DNA from: Stieleria maiorica | GTDB lineage: Bacteria > Planctomycetota > Planctomycetia > Pirellulales > Pirellulaceae | Reading direction: 5' to 3' | NCBI RefSeq assembly: GCF_008035925.1 | Contig: NZ_CP036264.1 | Coordinates: 3,842,402 to 3,906,401, forward strand | DNA length: 64,000 bases | Shown: piece by piece, positions 8,256 to 17,527 of the stretch | How positions within the stretch are numbered: the first letter of the stretch is position 1 | How the letters are laid out: each line of letters opens with the position of its first letter | Program-made: the position numbers and the translations under genes | Notes under the pieces: generated by a model | Database searches by the model: none | What the model was told of the DNA's origin: nothing | Seen by the model: the letters and a program-made list of their open reading frames with translations, nothing else

Positions 8256-10019
8256 ATGCTGAATTTCTTCCGTGCTAGAACTGCGAACGCAAAAGACGAC
8301 TTACTGTCCGGATTGACGGTCGCGCTCGCGCTTGTCCCCGAGGCGATTGCGTTTGCGTTCGTCGCCGGCGTCTCCCCCCTGATCGGATTGTATTCGGCAT
8401 TCTTCATCGGATTGATCACCGCTGCCTTCGGCGGTCGCCCCGGGATGATTTCCGGTGCCACCGGTGCGATGGCCGTCGTGGTCGTGGCGTTGGTCGCGAT
8501 GCATGGCGTGGAGTATCTGTTTCCGGCCGTGATCCTTTGCGGCCTGTTTCAAATCACCGTGGGGATCGCCCGTCTGGGGAAATTGATTCGGATGGTGCCC
8601 CACTCCGTGATGCTCGGTTTCGTCAACGGATTGGCGATCGTGATCGGGATGGCACAACTGGGCAGTTTTAAAACCCTGGACCTGTCGACCGGCAACTTGG
8701 TTTACCTGACCGGGCCTCGGCTGTACGTCATGCTGGCACTGGTCGCGGTCACGATGCTGATCATCTATTTGCTGCCGAAGTTGACCCGGGCCTTGCCTGC
8801 GTCGCTGGTGGCGATTCTGTCGGTGACGCTGATCTCGGTGGCGATCAATCGCAGCGGCGTTATCTCGGGCGACGAACTGACTCCCAACGCCGTTGCAACC
8901 GTCGGCGACATGCTGAAGACAAACCTGAAGGCCAGTCAAATCGCCGAAGCGCGACAAGACGATCCGACCAACGTCGCCTCCGAGCAGCTGCTGGCCGACC
9001 TCCGCAACGTCAGCTTTCGAAACGATACCGTTGTCGGCCCTGTGCTGCGCGATTCGGCGACCAAGCCTGCCGAAGTGGCCCCGACGGAAGAGGCATCGTC
9101 GATCAGCGGTGGTTTGCCGATGCCGTTTTTTCTGCAGTACACCGTTCCACCGATGACGATGGAAACGCTGTGGATCATCCTGCCGTTCTCGTTGACCCTG
9201 GCGGGCGTCGGGTTGATCGAATCACTGATGACACTGACCTTGATCGATGAGATCACCGAAACGCGAGGGCGTGGTAACCGCGAATGTGTCGGACAAGGTG
9301 CCGCGAATATTATCTGCGGACTGTTCGGCGGCATGGGCGGATGTGCGATGATCGGCCAGTCGCTGATCAACGTTAATTCTGGTGGACGTGGCCGATTAAG
9401 CGGGATCACCGCGGCGGTCTGCTTGCTGGCGTTCATCCTGTTCCTAGCCCCATGGATCGAACAGATTCCGATGGCCGCGCTGGTGGGCGTGATGTTCATG
9501 GTCGTCATCGGGACGTTTGAGTGGGCCTCGTTGAAGATGGTCCGGCGAGTTCCCAAGGCCGACTTTGCCGTCATGGTTCTGGTCGCCGGGTACACGGTCA
9601 TCATGCATGACTTGGCCACCGCCGTGATTCTGGGTGTGATCGTTTCGGCCTGTGTGTTCGCCTGGACGCACGCCACGCACCTCGGGGCGGAAACCAAAAT
9701 CAACGAACACGGCAGCAAGATCTACCAGTTGCACGGCCCGTTGTTCTTCGCGTCGGCGACCTCATTCAAAGAGTTGTTCGACGTCCAGAAAGACCCCGAA
9801 GACGTGGTGATCGATTTCTACTACACCCGCGTCTACGATCAGTCGGGATTGGAGGCGATCAACGTTCTGGCCGAAAAGTATGAATCGGCCGGCAAACGAT
9901 TGCACCTGACCCACCTGAGCGACGAGTGTCGCGGGTTGCTCGACAAAGCCGGTGACTTGGTGGAAGTCAATCTCTCCGAAGACCCGCAGTACCACGTCGC
10001 AACCGATCGGCTGGGATAG
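8256..10019 (+). CDS. SulP-family anion permease with STAS domain
   Basis: A 587-residue inner-membrane transporter. The N-terminus contains the SulP signature region [35 protein letters not shown], followed by many hydrophobic segments and the conserved [20 protein letters not shown] block. The last 120 residues (from [20 protein letters not shown]) form the cytoplasmic STAS domain with [19 protein letters not shown]. Between two membrane blocks, about residues 200-290, is a polar insertion ([20 protein letters not shown] and on) that is not usual for the family. SulP members carry sulfate, bicarbonate or other anions; the cargo here cannot be read from sequence, though sulfate would fit the cysH gene in the window. 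Confidence 0.88.
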   Translation: MLNFFRARTANAKDDLLSGLTVALALVPEAIAFAFVAGVSPLIGLYSAFFIGLITAAFGGRPGMISGATGAMAVVVVALVAMHGVEYLFPAVILCGLFQITVGIARLGKLIRMVPHSVMLGFVNGLAIVIGMAQLGSFKTLDLSTGNLVYLTGPRLYVMLALVAVTMLIIYLLPKLTRALPASLVAILSVTLISVAINRSGVISGDELTPNAVATVGDMLKTNLKASQIAEARQDDPTNVASEQLLADLRNVSFRNDTVVGPVLRDSATKPAEVAPTEEASSISGGLPMPFFLQYTVPPMTMETLWIILPFSLTLAGVGLIESLMTLTLIDEITETRGRGNRECVGQGAANIICGLFGGMGGCAMIGQSLINVNSGGRGRLSGITAAVCLLAFILFLAPWIEQIPMAALVGVMFMVVIGTFEWASLKMVRRVPKADFAVMVLVAGYTVIMHDLATAVILGVIVSACVFAWTHATHLGAETKINEHGSKIYQLHGPLFFASATSFKELFDVQKDPEDVVIDFYYTRVYDQSGLEAINVLAEKYESAGKRLHLTHLSDECRGLLDKAGDLVEVNLSEDPQYHVATDRLG

Positions 10020-10160
10020 AACGTCTTGTGGGTGATGCTGTGCATCGCATCCGGCATGCTCAGGCTACCTTCGCTTCGGGCGTGAATTCCCGCCGGGGAA
10101 CGATTGTTCCAATCGTTTGGTGAGCAATTGAGACAATGGCTCTACTCTCACTTTGTCGCC

Positions 10161-12164
10161 CTAGGCGATCCGTCGGTTGTACAGCCACCACTCGATCGCC
10201 AATACCGCTAGAACCGCCGCCAAGATCCAACGCCAGTACTCCTGACGGGTCTCGATCATTCCGGCGGTTTCAATCGTTTCATACCCGAGCTCAAACGTCT
10301 CGCGGGGTTGGATCTGGCTCTCCTGTCGGCTGAACAGGTTGATGCTGAAAAGGTCCACCAGTTTTTCGCCCGCGGTCACCCGATAGGATCCGGGCTGATC
10401 AGAATCGACGAATTCCACGCTGCCCGAACTGCCGGTTCGGATGGATTCCGGCGTTCCGCTGCCGCGGGCAATGCCGACCGATTCGATTTGGCTTTCGACA
10501 CGCAACCGGATCGTATCGCCGGGCAAGAAGGAGGGCGCGGCGGTTGCGTCGGCTGCACCGGCGAGGTGTCGAAGGACATTCAACAGAAACACCGGCCATG
10601 ATCGCTCGGCGTACCAATTGGTATTCGTCTGCGGCGTGCCATCGGCGGCCGAGGTGATGATTTCGAAACCCAGCACCAGATCCTGGTAGCCGTCGCGAGG
10701 TGCCAGGGCGAGCACCGTCCCGTTGTCACCGCCGACCAGTTCTCGTGTTCCGGTGGGGCCGCTGACCGATCGCCCCTCAAAGATCAGCAACGAGAACAAT
10801 TCCAGATACTGCATCATCGGGTGCGTGCGATCGATGTCGACCAAGATGGTTTGGCCGGGGTCACTGGCCCATGCCCACTGGTCGCTCGGCAAGGCGCCGA
10901 TGAAAAATGTGTTGGTTTGCGGCAGTTCTTTTGGCTGGCATCGATCAAAGATGATCAGATCATCCAGCCCGGCTTCGGACCGCGCCAAATACTCCGGCGA
11001 ATCCAGATACCCCGGAGACTGGAAATCCGCGATGCAAACCTTTGCGGCGCTGTCGGTCGTCAGCCCGATCTCCAAGGGCTTGTTTCCCTCGGTCACGACC
11101 AGCACCGAAACGGTTCTCAGCGGTCGCAGGCCCGCATAAGCAAAGTTATCGATCGTCAAATCGTCATCCAGCGGTTGGTCGCGCGACGCGCCAGAACCAG
11201 GTGATTCCAACCGCAGTTCCAACGACGCCGCGGTCTCTTGTCCGGCCAGGGAGAACGTCACGCCAGTTTCTTCGGCGGGGGCCAGCGTCAATGATTCGGA
11301 TTCGCGCCAAACGCCATCGACGTACAGCGACAGGTTGAACGTTTCTTCGACCGTCCCAAAGTTGACGATCGTTGCAAACGCTTGAGCGTCGCCCGGTTTT
11401 TCGACGTTGCGATCGGCACTGAAAGCGGTGATGGCCACGTTCCGCGATTGATCGGAGCCGACCTGCAGGTAGGTGGGGACGAGGTTTCCGACATTGAAAT
11501 CGCTGACGTCGCGGAATCCGCCGTCGCTGTAGATCAACAAGTCCGCCGGCATCGGGTCGGCGACTTGCACGTCGTTTTCGTCCCCGGTCGTGCTGCTGCG
11601 GCGGGGATTGGCCAACCCGTCGGCCGCTTCGAGCGCGCCGATGATGTCGGTGGGGCGATTGGTCACTTGGGCGCGTTCCAACGCGGCTCGCAAACGCCCG
11701 CGGTCGCTGGTGAAAGACTGCAGCACTTCTGCGCGGTCGCTGAACGTAACCAACATCGCGGTTTCACGTTCTTCCATGTCGTCGATCTGCTCGCGGATCA
11801 TCTTGCGAGCCAGTTCGAATCGATTGCGTTCTTCCCCGGCATCGGTCGCCATCATGCTCGCCGACGCGTCCAACAGGAACACCTTCCGGCCCTGGCTGGT
11901 CGATTCGCCCTGGACGCCGGGACGCAACAACGCGACCGCAGCGAGAGCAACGGCCAACAGTTGCAAGAACAGCAACAGGTTTTGCCGGATCCGCTGGAAC
12001 AAACTGTTCACGTGCAGATCTTCGACCGTTCGGGACCACAGATACGTGCTCGGAATCTCAACCGGTTCACGTCGCAGTTTCAAGAAATACAGCAGAATGA
12101 TTCCGGTCGGCACCGCGGCGAACAGTGCCCATTGCCACGGCAGAAGCGTTGAAATCCAATTCAT
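10161..12164 (-). CDS. BatA-like membrane protein with von Willebrand factor A domain
   Basis: This 667-residue protein starts with the BatA N-terminal region: a hydrophobic helix (WALFAAVPTGIILLYFLKL), the block IPSTYLWSRTVEDLHVNSLFQ and a second helix near residues 61-82. A VWA domain follows with the metal-site motif DASAS (Asp99, Ser101, Ser103). The central part looks beta-rich and extracytoplasmic, and a final helix (ILAAVLAVLAIEWWLY) anchors the C-terminus. It overlaps the upstream DUF58 gene by 4 bp (ATGA), so the two are surely co-translated. Related Bat operons also include a MoxR AAA+ ATPase, which is not next to this pair. The function in planctomycetes is not established. Confidence 0.85.
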   Translation of the reverse strand: MNWISTLLPWQWALFAAVPTGIILLYFLKLRREPVEIPSTYLWSRTVEDLHVNSLFQRIRQNLLLFLQLLAVALAAVALLRPGVQGESTSQGRKVFLLDASASMMATDAGEERNRFELARKMIREQIDDMEERETAMLVTFSDRAEVLQSFTSDRGRLRAALERAQVTNRPTDIIGALEAADGLANPRRSSTTGDENDVQVADPMPADLLIYSDGGFRDVSDFNVGNLVPTYLQVGSDQSRNVAITAFSADRNVEKPGDAQAFATIVNFGTVEETFNLSLYVDGVWRESESLTLAPAEETGVTFSLAGQETAASLELRLESPGSGASRDQPLDDDLTIDNFAYAGLRPLRTVSVLVVTEGNKPLEIGLTTDSAAKVCIADFQSPGYLDSPEYLARSEAGLDDLIIFDRCQPKELPQTNTFFIGALPSDQWAWASDPGQTILVDIDRTHPMMQYLELFSLLIFEGRSVSGPTGTRELVGGDNGTVLALAPRDGYQDLVLGFEIITSAADGTPQTNTNWYAERSWPVFLLNVLRHLAGAADATAAPSFLPGDTIRLRVESQIESVGIARGSGTPESIRTGSSGSVEFVDSDQPGSYRVTAGEKLVDLFSINLFSRQESQIQPRETFELGYETIETAGMIETRQEYWRWILAAVLAVLAIEWWLYNRRIA

Positions 12165-13054
12165 CGCACAACGCCTCGTTTGCGCAAGTAGCGAGTCATG
12201 ACGTCATCGACCGGCTGATCGGTTCGCACGGGCAGGTAAGCGATACTGCGTCGCGAACAGAACGTCTTGACGCTGCTGAGGAACGATTGCAGCGTCAACT
12301 TGTACCGATCCAGGACATAATTGTTGATCGTGATCTCGGTTTCATCGCCGTCTTCGCTGTCGATCAATCGTCGATCACCACGAATCGGCGGGTCGATCTC
12401 TTCGGGCGACAGGATGTGCATCACATAGACGTCCATCCGGCGGCCGACCAACATGCGAAGGGCCGCTTCGTAGCCAGATTTGTCCATCAGATCGGTGATC
12501 AAGACGATCACCCCGGTACCCGTATTGCGCAACGAAAAATCTTTGACGCCGTCGTGCAACGAAACATTGTCGCCGCTATCAAGACTTTCCAGGTACTGCA
12601 GCATCTTCCACAATCCGCTGCGGCCGCGCAGCACGGGGGCACGTCGGCCCTGGTTTCCGAGTGCTTGAACGCTGACCCGGTCGGCGCGACAAAGACCGAT
12701 GTAGCCCAGTGCGGCGGCCATCTGTTTGGCCACGTGGAATTTGGTCGGCGTTCCAAAGTTCATCGACTCGCTGCAATCGATCAACGCATAGACGTGCAGG
12801 TCCTCTTCCTCCTGAAACAACTTCAGGAACAAGTGGTCCAGACGGGCATACAGATTCCAGTCGATCAACCTCAGGTCGTCGCCGGGAACGTAGTTGCGAA
12901 AATCGGCGAATTCGACGCTTTGTCCTTTCCGCTTGCTGCGGCGTTCCCCTTTCATCCGCCCACGAAACACTTTGCGTGAGACGAGTTCCAAACGTTCCAG
13001 TTTGGCCAGCAGATCGGGCGAGAGCAGCGGGATCGATTCGGTGGTGGCACTCAT
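12161..13054 (-). CDS. DUF58 domain protein (VWA-like)
   Basis: A 297-residue protein of the DUF58 family. The family block FRNYVPGDDLRLIDWNLYAR lies at about residues 52-71, and a VWA-like metal motif DCSES (Asp93, Ser95, Ser97) follows LHVYALI. The ATG at 13054 was chosen; a start at 13159 would add 35 residues encoded by a 22-bp tandem repeat, which is not credible. The stop overlaps the start of the BatA-like gene by 4 bp. In other bacteria DUF58 proteins are encoded with MoxR ATPases and BatA/B proteins and are thought to help metal insertion or envelope protein maturation; that is family knowledge, not shown here. Confidence 0.87.
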   Translation of the reverse strand: MSATTESIPLLSPDLLAKLERLELVSRKVFRGRMKGERRSKRKGQSVEFADFRNYVPGDDLRLIDWNLYARLDHLFLKLFQEEEDLHVYALIDCSESMNFGTPTKFHVAKQMAAALGYIGLCRADRVSVQALGNQGRRAPVLRGRSGLWKMLQYLESLDSGDNVSLHDGVKDFSLRNTGTGVIVLITDLMDKSGYEAALRMLVGRRMDVYVMHILSPEEIDPPIRGDRRLIDSEDGDETEITINNYVLDRYKLTLQSFLSSVKTFCSRRSIAYLPVRTDQPVDDVMTRYLRKRGVVR

Positions 13055-13064
13055 GGCCGCTAGT

Positions 13065-13134
13065 GTAGCGGAAGTCCGTCGGAGCCGTAGCGGAAGTCGG
13101 CACGAGCGGTAGCGGAAGTCGCCAAGACTTTCGG
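13065..13134. repeat. 22-bp tandem repeat (3 copies) upstream of the DUF58 gene
   Basis: GTAGCGGAAGTC begins at 13065, 13087 and 13109, giving an exact 22-bp period; the last copy continues as GCCAAGACTTTCGGC. The same longer word, slightly changed, recurs at 18581-18607. It lies directly before the DUF58 start codon. Confidence 0.75.
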
Positions 13135-13321
13135 CGTCGTCAATCGCACTGAACTTCAAAGCGGCTTGCCGAAAGAATCAGCCGAACGGCGATAGGTCCG
13201 GCTTTTGCCGCCACACAACCCAGAGGATCGCCTACCGCCTGACCGTTGGACTCTCCATCTTGATCAAATCGACAAGCCGTCGGCGAGTTCCGCGACGCAA
13301 CACCAACGCCGATCCCACTCT

Positions 13322-14182
13322 TCACTCAATCACCGTTGCGGTAAAGCCGTCGCCTTGGGCGGTCGTGCCGGGATCGAAATGGGAACGTCGTGCGATTCCG
13401 ATGGCGACGGCCGCGTCCTCGCCCGTCGTGGCGACACTGGTCAGACGCCCGACGACTTTATCATCTGACCTGACTTCGCTGCCGGCAGTCGGGATCGCTC
13501 CGGAGGTTTCCCAGCGGACCAGTTGTTTTTGAACCTGGCCTAACGCGTCCAATCGAGCAACCGTTTCCTGCCCCAAGTAGCACCCCTTCGTGAAGCAGAT
13601 CGACTGCTTGATGCGACTGGCTTCCTGGGGCAGATTCTTGTCCGACAGGTCGACGCCGAACCAGGGGAATCCGGCCAGTGTGCGGGCATGATGAAATTCC
13701 GTATCATCGCCAGGCATTTCGCCCGTCGAGCTTAAAACTTGTTCGATTCCTCCTGGCGTTTCGGTGACCAGCACGATCGTCTGGTCGCCCAGCCAATCCA
13801 CGTCATAGCACATCGCGTTGGACTCGCCCCAATCGGTTTCGTCGCGCAGCGTCACCGGGGCGTCGGGTGCGAGCACGAAGGCGGTGTTGTCGGCGGAGCG
13901 ATCGATCGGCGTGGCGTCTTCGCGGATCGTGTAGCGGTCGGCGTGTGCGGCGATCGCGTCGGCTTGACCGGGGGCTCCGATCAAGCGGAATCCGTCGACG
14001 GTGCGAAACGCCACGACGTGTGCGAGCGTTTTCCCACGCACGTCGGTCAGAAACGTTTCGCAGCCGCAACCGACTTGCAACGACTTGACGTCGTTGGTGG
14101 TCAAGTTGTTCAAGATCGCCGCGGCGTCCGTTCCGGCCAGGTCCAAGACGGTTGCAGCGGAGAGGCGGAAAACGGTGGACAT
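13322..14182 (-). CDS. ygfZ: YgfZ/GcvT-like folate-binding protein
   Basis: A 286-residue protein of the YgfZ family, which binds tetrahydrofolate and supports maturation or repair of some iron-sulfur proteins. The diagnostic motif KGCYLGQETVAR is at residues 199-210, with the conserved cysteine at 201. The N-terminus has the GcvT-like pattern ILNNLTTNDVKSL followed by TFLTDVRGKTLAHVV. It is a single gene with no clear operon partner; the gap to the DUF58 gene is 267 bp and holds only the 22-bp repeat. The window encodes possible clients such as endonuclease III and APS reductase, but no direct link is visible. Confidence 0.88.
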   Translation of the reverse strand: MSTVFRLSAATVLDLAGTDAAAILNNLTTNDVKSLQVGCGCETFLTDVRGKTLAHVVAFRTVDGFRLIGAPGQADAIAAHADRYTIREDATPIDRSADNTAFVLAPDAPVTLRDETDWGESNAMCYDVDWLGDQTIVLVTETPGGIEQVLSSTGEMPGDDTEFHHARTLAGFPWFGVDLSDKNLPQEASRIKQSICFTKGCYLGQETVARLDALGQVQKQLVRWETSGAIPTAGSEVRSDDKVVGRLTSVATTGEDAAVAIGIARRSHFDPGTTAQGDGFTATVIE

Positions 14183-14218
14183 GGATGGAACGGGGCGTGG
14201 GAAAAAGAGTTGCGAAAC

Positions 14219-14340
14219 GCTGGTGTCCAGGCTTTAGCCGCACGTTCTCGCTGCTACGCAGCGAGCGGGAGATCGCCTAAAGGCTAGACACCAACGTGCG
14301 CTGGTGTCTAGGCTTTGGCTGCAGCGGGGACGAGCAATCG
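14219..14340. repeat. Palindromic intergenic repeat (TCGCCTAAAGGCTAGACACC family)
   Basis: The gap holds ATCGCCTAAAGGCTAGACAC at 14272, followed at once by the inverted half GGTGTCTAGGCTTTGGC (from 14301), and preceded by GGTGTCCAGGCTTTAGCC near 14222. The same words form the outer arms of the repeat cluster at 42415-42699. Confidence 0.7.
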
Positions 14341-16164
14341 CTAGGTCACATCCTTAAGCATGTACTCTTGCTCGCGTTTGATGTCGCTGCCGTCGGGGGT
14401 GGCATCGTTGTCGATGTCGAACCACTCTTCCTTGTACTGCAGGTAGCCGCCCTTGCCGGCTTGCGAGTTCTTCAGCGCGACGTTGGCGCCGAGTGCGATG
14501 ACGGCGTCGCCCATTGCGACTTCGGGATAGCAGCGGGGCTGGTTCTCCTTGTCGGGGTTGCGGATGCAATACGCCCAGTGCTCGATCTCTTCGCGATATC
14601 CGCGACTGACCGGTCCGGTCGCGGCGGTTTGGGCGACGGGCGCGGCGAAATCGCCGCTGGCGCTGGTGTCCAACGCATAGCCGCCCTCTTCTTTCTTGAC
14701 GCCCACCTTGCTGCTGGTGTCGCTGTTGCGATAAAGCAACACATCGGTTTCCTTGTCCAACACCAACGTGCCTTTGGATCCCATGACGACTTCTCCCCAG
14801 CCGCCGAAACCGTTTCCGTTGATGGTGCTGTAGGTGACGACGACCTTCTTGTTGGGATCCTGCTCGTATCCGGGCACCGCCCCGTTGGGATAGTTTTCGA
14901 CCGGATCGTAGTAGCCGACGTCAAACGTTTCGGCGTATTCCGGTCCGGGGAATTCGAAGGTGCAGTAGATATGGTCGCCGGCATCACGGTCGTGCGGCAT
15001 GATGTGTCGGCCACCGACGGCGTGCACCGACAGCGGATGGACTTTCTTTCCGTCGCTGCGAAGCGAGGACAGGAAGATGCTGACGGCGTCCAATTGGTGG
15101 CTGCCGAGTTCGGCCATCAATCCGGCACCGGTGCGGTGGAACAGTCTCCAGCGGTGCAGTTCTTCTTCAGCGGTAAACATCTGGTCCCCGCTGGCGAAAT
15201 CTTCGTAGCCGTGCTTTCTGGGGTCGACCGCTTTGTCGGCGTCCCAGGCTTCCCACTGGGCGATTTCGGCCTGCAAGCGTTTCACATCCGCTCCGGTCGC
15301 CGTTTTAAGTTTGGCTCGCCGGTGCGCTAAGTCTTTGGCGATCCTGTCGAACATCTTGCCGTTGGCCATTTTTTCGCCGCCGGGAATCGGCATCGACCAG
15401 CTGTCACGACCGGGCAGGTTACCGCGGTGCCATTGGGCGCGGATGTGGTGCAGCTGGCCCAACAAACCCCACCGGATCAGGTTGACCGCGTTTTCGTATT
15501 TGACGTTGTAGTGCCGTTGGTGGCCGGTGGCCAAATGCAGCGGATTGCCGTTTTTGTCTTTCCCGGCCGCAGCCATTCGGCCCATGACCTTGCACTGGGC
15601 GACGTTGTGAGCCATCAGCTTTTCGGTCAACACGTGCAGGTTGCGTTCCATCGCCAGCGCGGCGACCGGGGCGTGCAACCACAGCGGCAGCGCGATGATG
15701 ACCGCTTCGATGTCCGGGTCGTCCAGGCATGCCATGATGCCGCCGTTGGAGCCGTCGTAAACCTTGACGTTCTTTCGCGCTTCGGCCTCGTTGCTGTATC
15801 CGGCGACGGAGATCAACCCGGGACGCCGGATCAATGCCGAGGGGCTGCTGCAGTCACCATGGAACGCACGGTGTTGGCTGAACGGCCGAATGTCGCAGAT
15901 CGCTTTGACGTCGACGTAGTTCGGGTTGCAACCGCCGATCAGGACGTTGCCTTCGTCGCCGGTTCCGATCACCGCGATGCGGACGGGATCTTTGACTTGG
16001 CCGTAGCCGAAGTACGCGGCGCCCAGGCCGGCACCGCTGACGGCTCCGGTGGCGACAATGCCTCGCAAAAAGTCGCGGCGATTGACGTCGTAGTAACTGG
16101 TCACGGCGTTGTAATAGTTTTGTTTCCCTACTTCACGCTCGTCATTGGAGAGCTTGTCGACCAT
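14341..16164 (-). CDS. Tat-exported Gfo/Idh/MocA-family oxidoreductase
   Basis: A 607-residue predicted NAD(P)-dependent oxidoreductase. Near residue 30 a twin-arginine signal (NRRDFLRGIVATGAVSGAG) suggests export in folded form with cofactor bound. The Rossmann fold follows with IAVIGTGDEGN, then family blocks VIIALPLWLHAPVAALAMERNLHVLTEK-like (catalytic-region EKLMAHN) and a C-terminal half with ELGSHQLDAVSIFL. The ATG at 16164 has GAGGTG six bases upstream; an in-frame GTG at 16173 overlaps that ribosome binding site and is less likely. Sugar or inositol derivatives are usual substrates of the family; the actual one is unknown. The DoxX gene lies just upstream on the same strand (124-bp gap). 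Confidence 0.85.
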   Translation of the reverse strand: MVDKLSNDEREVGKQNYYNAVTSYYDVNRRDFLRGIVATGAVSGAGLGAAYFGYGQVKDPVRIAVIGTGDEGNVLIGGCNPNYVDVKAICDIRPFSQHRAFHGDCSSPSALIRRPGLISVAGYSNEAEARKNVKVYDGSNGGIMACLDDPDIEAVIIALPLWLHAPVAALAMERNLHVLTEKLMAHNVAQCKVMGRMAAAGKDKNGNPLHLATGHQRHYNVKYENAVNLIRWGLLGQLHHIRAQWHRGNLPGRDSWSMPIPGGEKMANGKMFDRIAKDLAHRRAKLKTATGADVKRLQAEIAQWEAWDADKAVDPRKHGYEDFASGDQMFTAEEELHRWRLFHRTGAGLMAELGSHQLDAVSIFLSSLRSDGKKVHPLSVHAVGGRHIMPHDRDAGDHIYCTFEFPGPEYAETFDVGYYDPVENYPNGAVPGYEQDPNKKVVVTYSTINGNGFGGWGEVVMGSKGTLVLDKETDVLLYRNSDTSSKVGVKKEEGGYALDTSASGDFAAPVAQTAATGPVSRGYREEIEHWAYCIRNPDKENQPRCYPEVAMGDAVIALGANVALKNSQAGKGGYLQYKEEWFDIDNDATPDGSDIKREQEYMLKDVT

Positions 16165-16288
16165 GGGATTCACCTCAGATTGGGGTTCGTGCTTGATTTG
16201 GGATGTGATGGGATTCGTCAGTCAATCGGAAGCGTGCGGGCGGCCTGGCTGCGGGTGAACCACTGGGCCGCGACGCTTCCCGCGCTTG

Positions 16289-17239
16289 CTAGGTGTCGGC
16301 GGGCCGCTTTGCGACGTTCCGCCGAATCAACAGGTGGATGAAAAAGTCCAACCCTGCGAAGCGTCCTGCTCCCGTTCCCGCCAGAACCAAACAGGCCATG
16401 CATTCGATCAGTTGGTAATTGCTACTCGTCGGTCCGGTTCCTGGCGGGTACTGGCTCAAAAATACTGAACCGAGAAAACCGGCCGCAGCTAACGCCGCAA
16501 CGGGGGTGAACAGCCCCAACAACAAACACCAACCGACGGCCAAGTCGAAGTACGGCACGAATCGATTGATCACACTGGTATCGACCATCGCGGTCCGCGG
16601 CTTGACCAGTTCCAGCGGCGGAGAGAGTTGGCGTTGGTTGGGGGCGGCCAGTGAATTGATCGTGCCCTCATACCCCGCCCATAACTCGTCCAGCGCCGCG
16701 AGGGCGGGCTTCAGTTTCGCGTCGTTCTCCTTCTGGACGGTTTCGATTTGGCCGGCCAGACTCTCCACACCGACGCGATCGTCCTGCGTTTTTAACGCTT
16801 CAATCCGCGCCCGCCCCAGATCGTACTCCTCCAGATCGTCGGCGTATTCGTCCAACACCGCCTGGTGGTTTTTCAGCAGCGCTTCAAGCGCTTCGTTGGC
16901 GATCGCCCGTTCTTTATCACCAAAGGTGTAGTAATCCGCGGCGCGATCACGGTACATCTCCAACCACCAACGCGTGAATTCGGGATCACGTCGAACCGTA
17001 CCGTCGTAATCCCAGACCGTTTTGCGAAATTCATCCGCCAACGGCCCCTTGGCGTTGGCGAAAAATGGTGCCGCGTCCCAATCGCCTTGACGATACTTTT
17101 CACTCCCTTCGCTGTGAAAATGCCAGCCGATGGAAAGTCGCAGAAGGACGAGCATCGTGATCGCGATGATGCCCAAGATTCGGGGCGAAATCCCCCAACC
17201 GACAGCTAATCGAAGAGGCGTGAGCAAGATGTTTCGCAC
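16289..17239 (-). CDS. DoxX-family membrane protein with long coiled-coil insertion
   Basis: A 316-residue protein starting with GTG. The first hydrophobic segment (ILGIIAITMLVLLRLSIGWHFHSEG) matches the DoxX start, and the DoxX C-terminal helices appear only after residue 220 (PYFDLAVGWCLLLGLFTPVAALAAAGFL and following). Between them lie about 170 polar residues, including a helical acidic region (LLKNHQAVLDEYADDLEEYD, KTQDDRVGVESLAGQIETV) likely to be coiled coil. Ordinary DoxX proteins are about 130-150 residues, so this is a large extracytoplasmic or cytoplasmic insertion. DoxX proteins are linked to redox and respiratory functions in some bacteria; here no partner is evident except the Gfo/Idh/MocA gene downstream. 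Confidence 0.75.
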   Translation of the reverse strand: MRNILLTPLRLAVGWGISPRILGIIAITMLVLLRLSIGWHFHSEGSEKYRQGDWDAAPFFANAKGPLADEFRKTVWDYDGTVRRDPEFTRWWLEMYRDRAADYYTFGDKERAIANEALEALLKNHQAVLDEYADDLEEYDLGRARIEALKTQDDRVGVESLAGQIETVQKENDAKLKPALAALDELWAGYEGTINSLAAPNQRQLSPPLELVKPRTAMVDTSVINRFVPYFDLAVGWCLLLGLFTPVAALAAAGFLGSVFLSQYPPGTGPTSSNYQLIECMACLVLAGTGAGRFAGLDFFIHLLIRRNVAKRPADT

Positions 17240-17416
17240 GGTGACAGGAAACTCCAGGGCATGATAGGCGGGTGGGAAGTGGTGCGGCGGGGGGCCGGCG
17301 AAAGAGGGCGTTTCGAAAGACGAAACCAGAAGCCATTCATTATGGACGAGAAACCGCCTCTCGCCAAGGATAAACGGAGGGTGAAACGGCGACGATTCGA
17401 CCGCTTCTTTTCGGTC

Positions 17417-17434
17417 GGGGCCCGCGCGGGCCCC
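17417..17434. repeat. Perfect 18-bp G+C palindrome
   Basis: GGGGCCCGCGCGGGCCCC is a perfect palindrome about 100 bp before the SRP RNA gene. It has no T-tract, so it is not a typical terminator. The rest of the gap from 17240 shows nothing recognisable. Confidence 0.6.
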
Positions 17435-17508
17435 GGTGTCCGCGCGTGTTTGTGGTTTTCGACGGTATTCGACACCACAACTGACTTTTCAGAAAACCGA
17501 TTGTCGTC

Positions 17509-17514
17509 TACACT
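17509..17514 (+). promoter_or_regulatory. Candidate -10 element of the SRP RNA gene
   Basis: TACACT lies about 14-19 bases before the predicted 5' end of the SRP RNA. The -35 region is weak (TTTTCA at 17486-17491 with a 17-base spacer). Confidence 0.35.
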
Positions 17515-17527
17515 CCCCGGCCCGGCA

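Noticed and set aside
13055-13159. Longer start of the DUF58 gene
   Set aside because: The extra residues are encoded by the 22-bp repeat and have no counterpart in the family.
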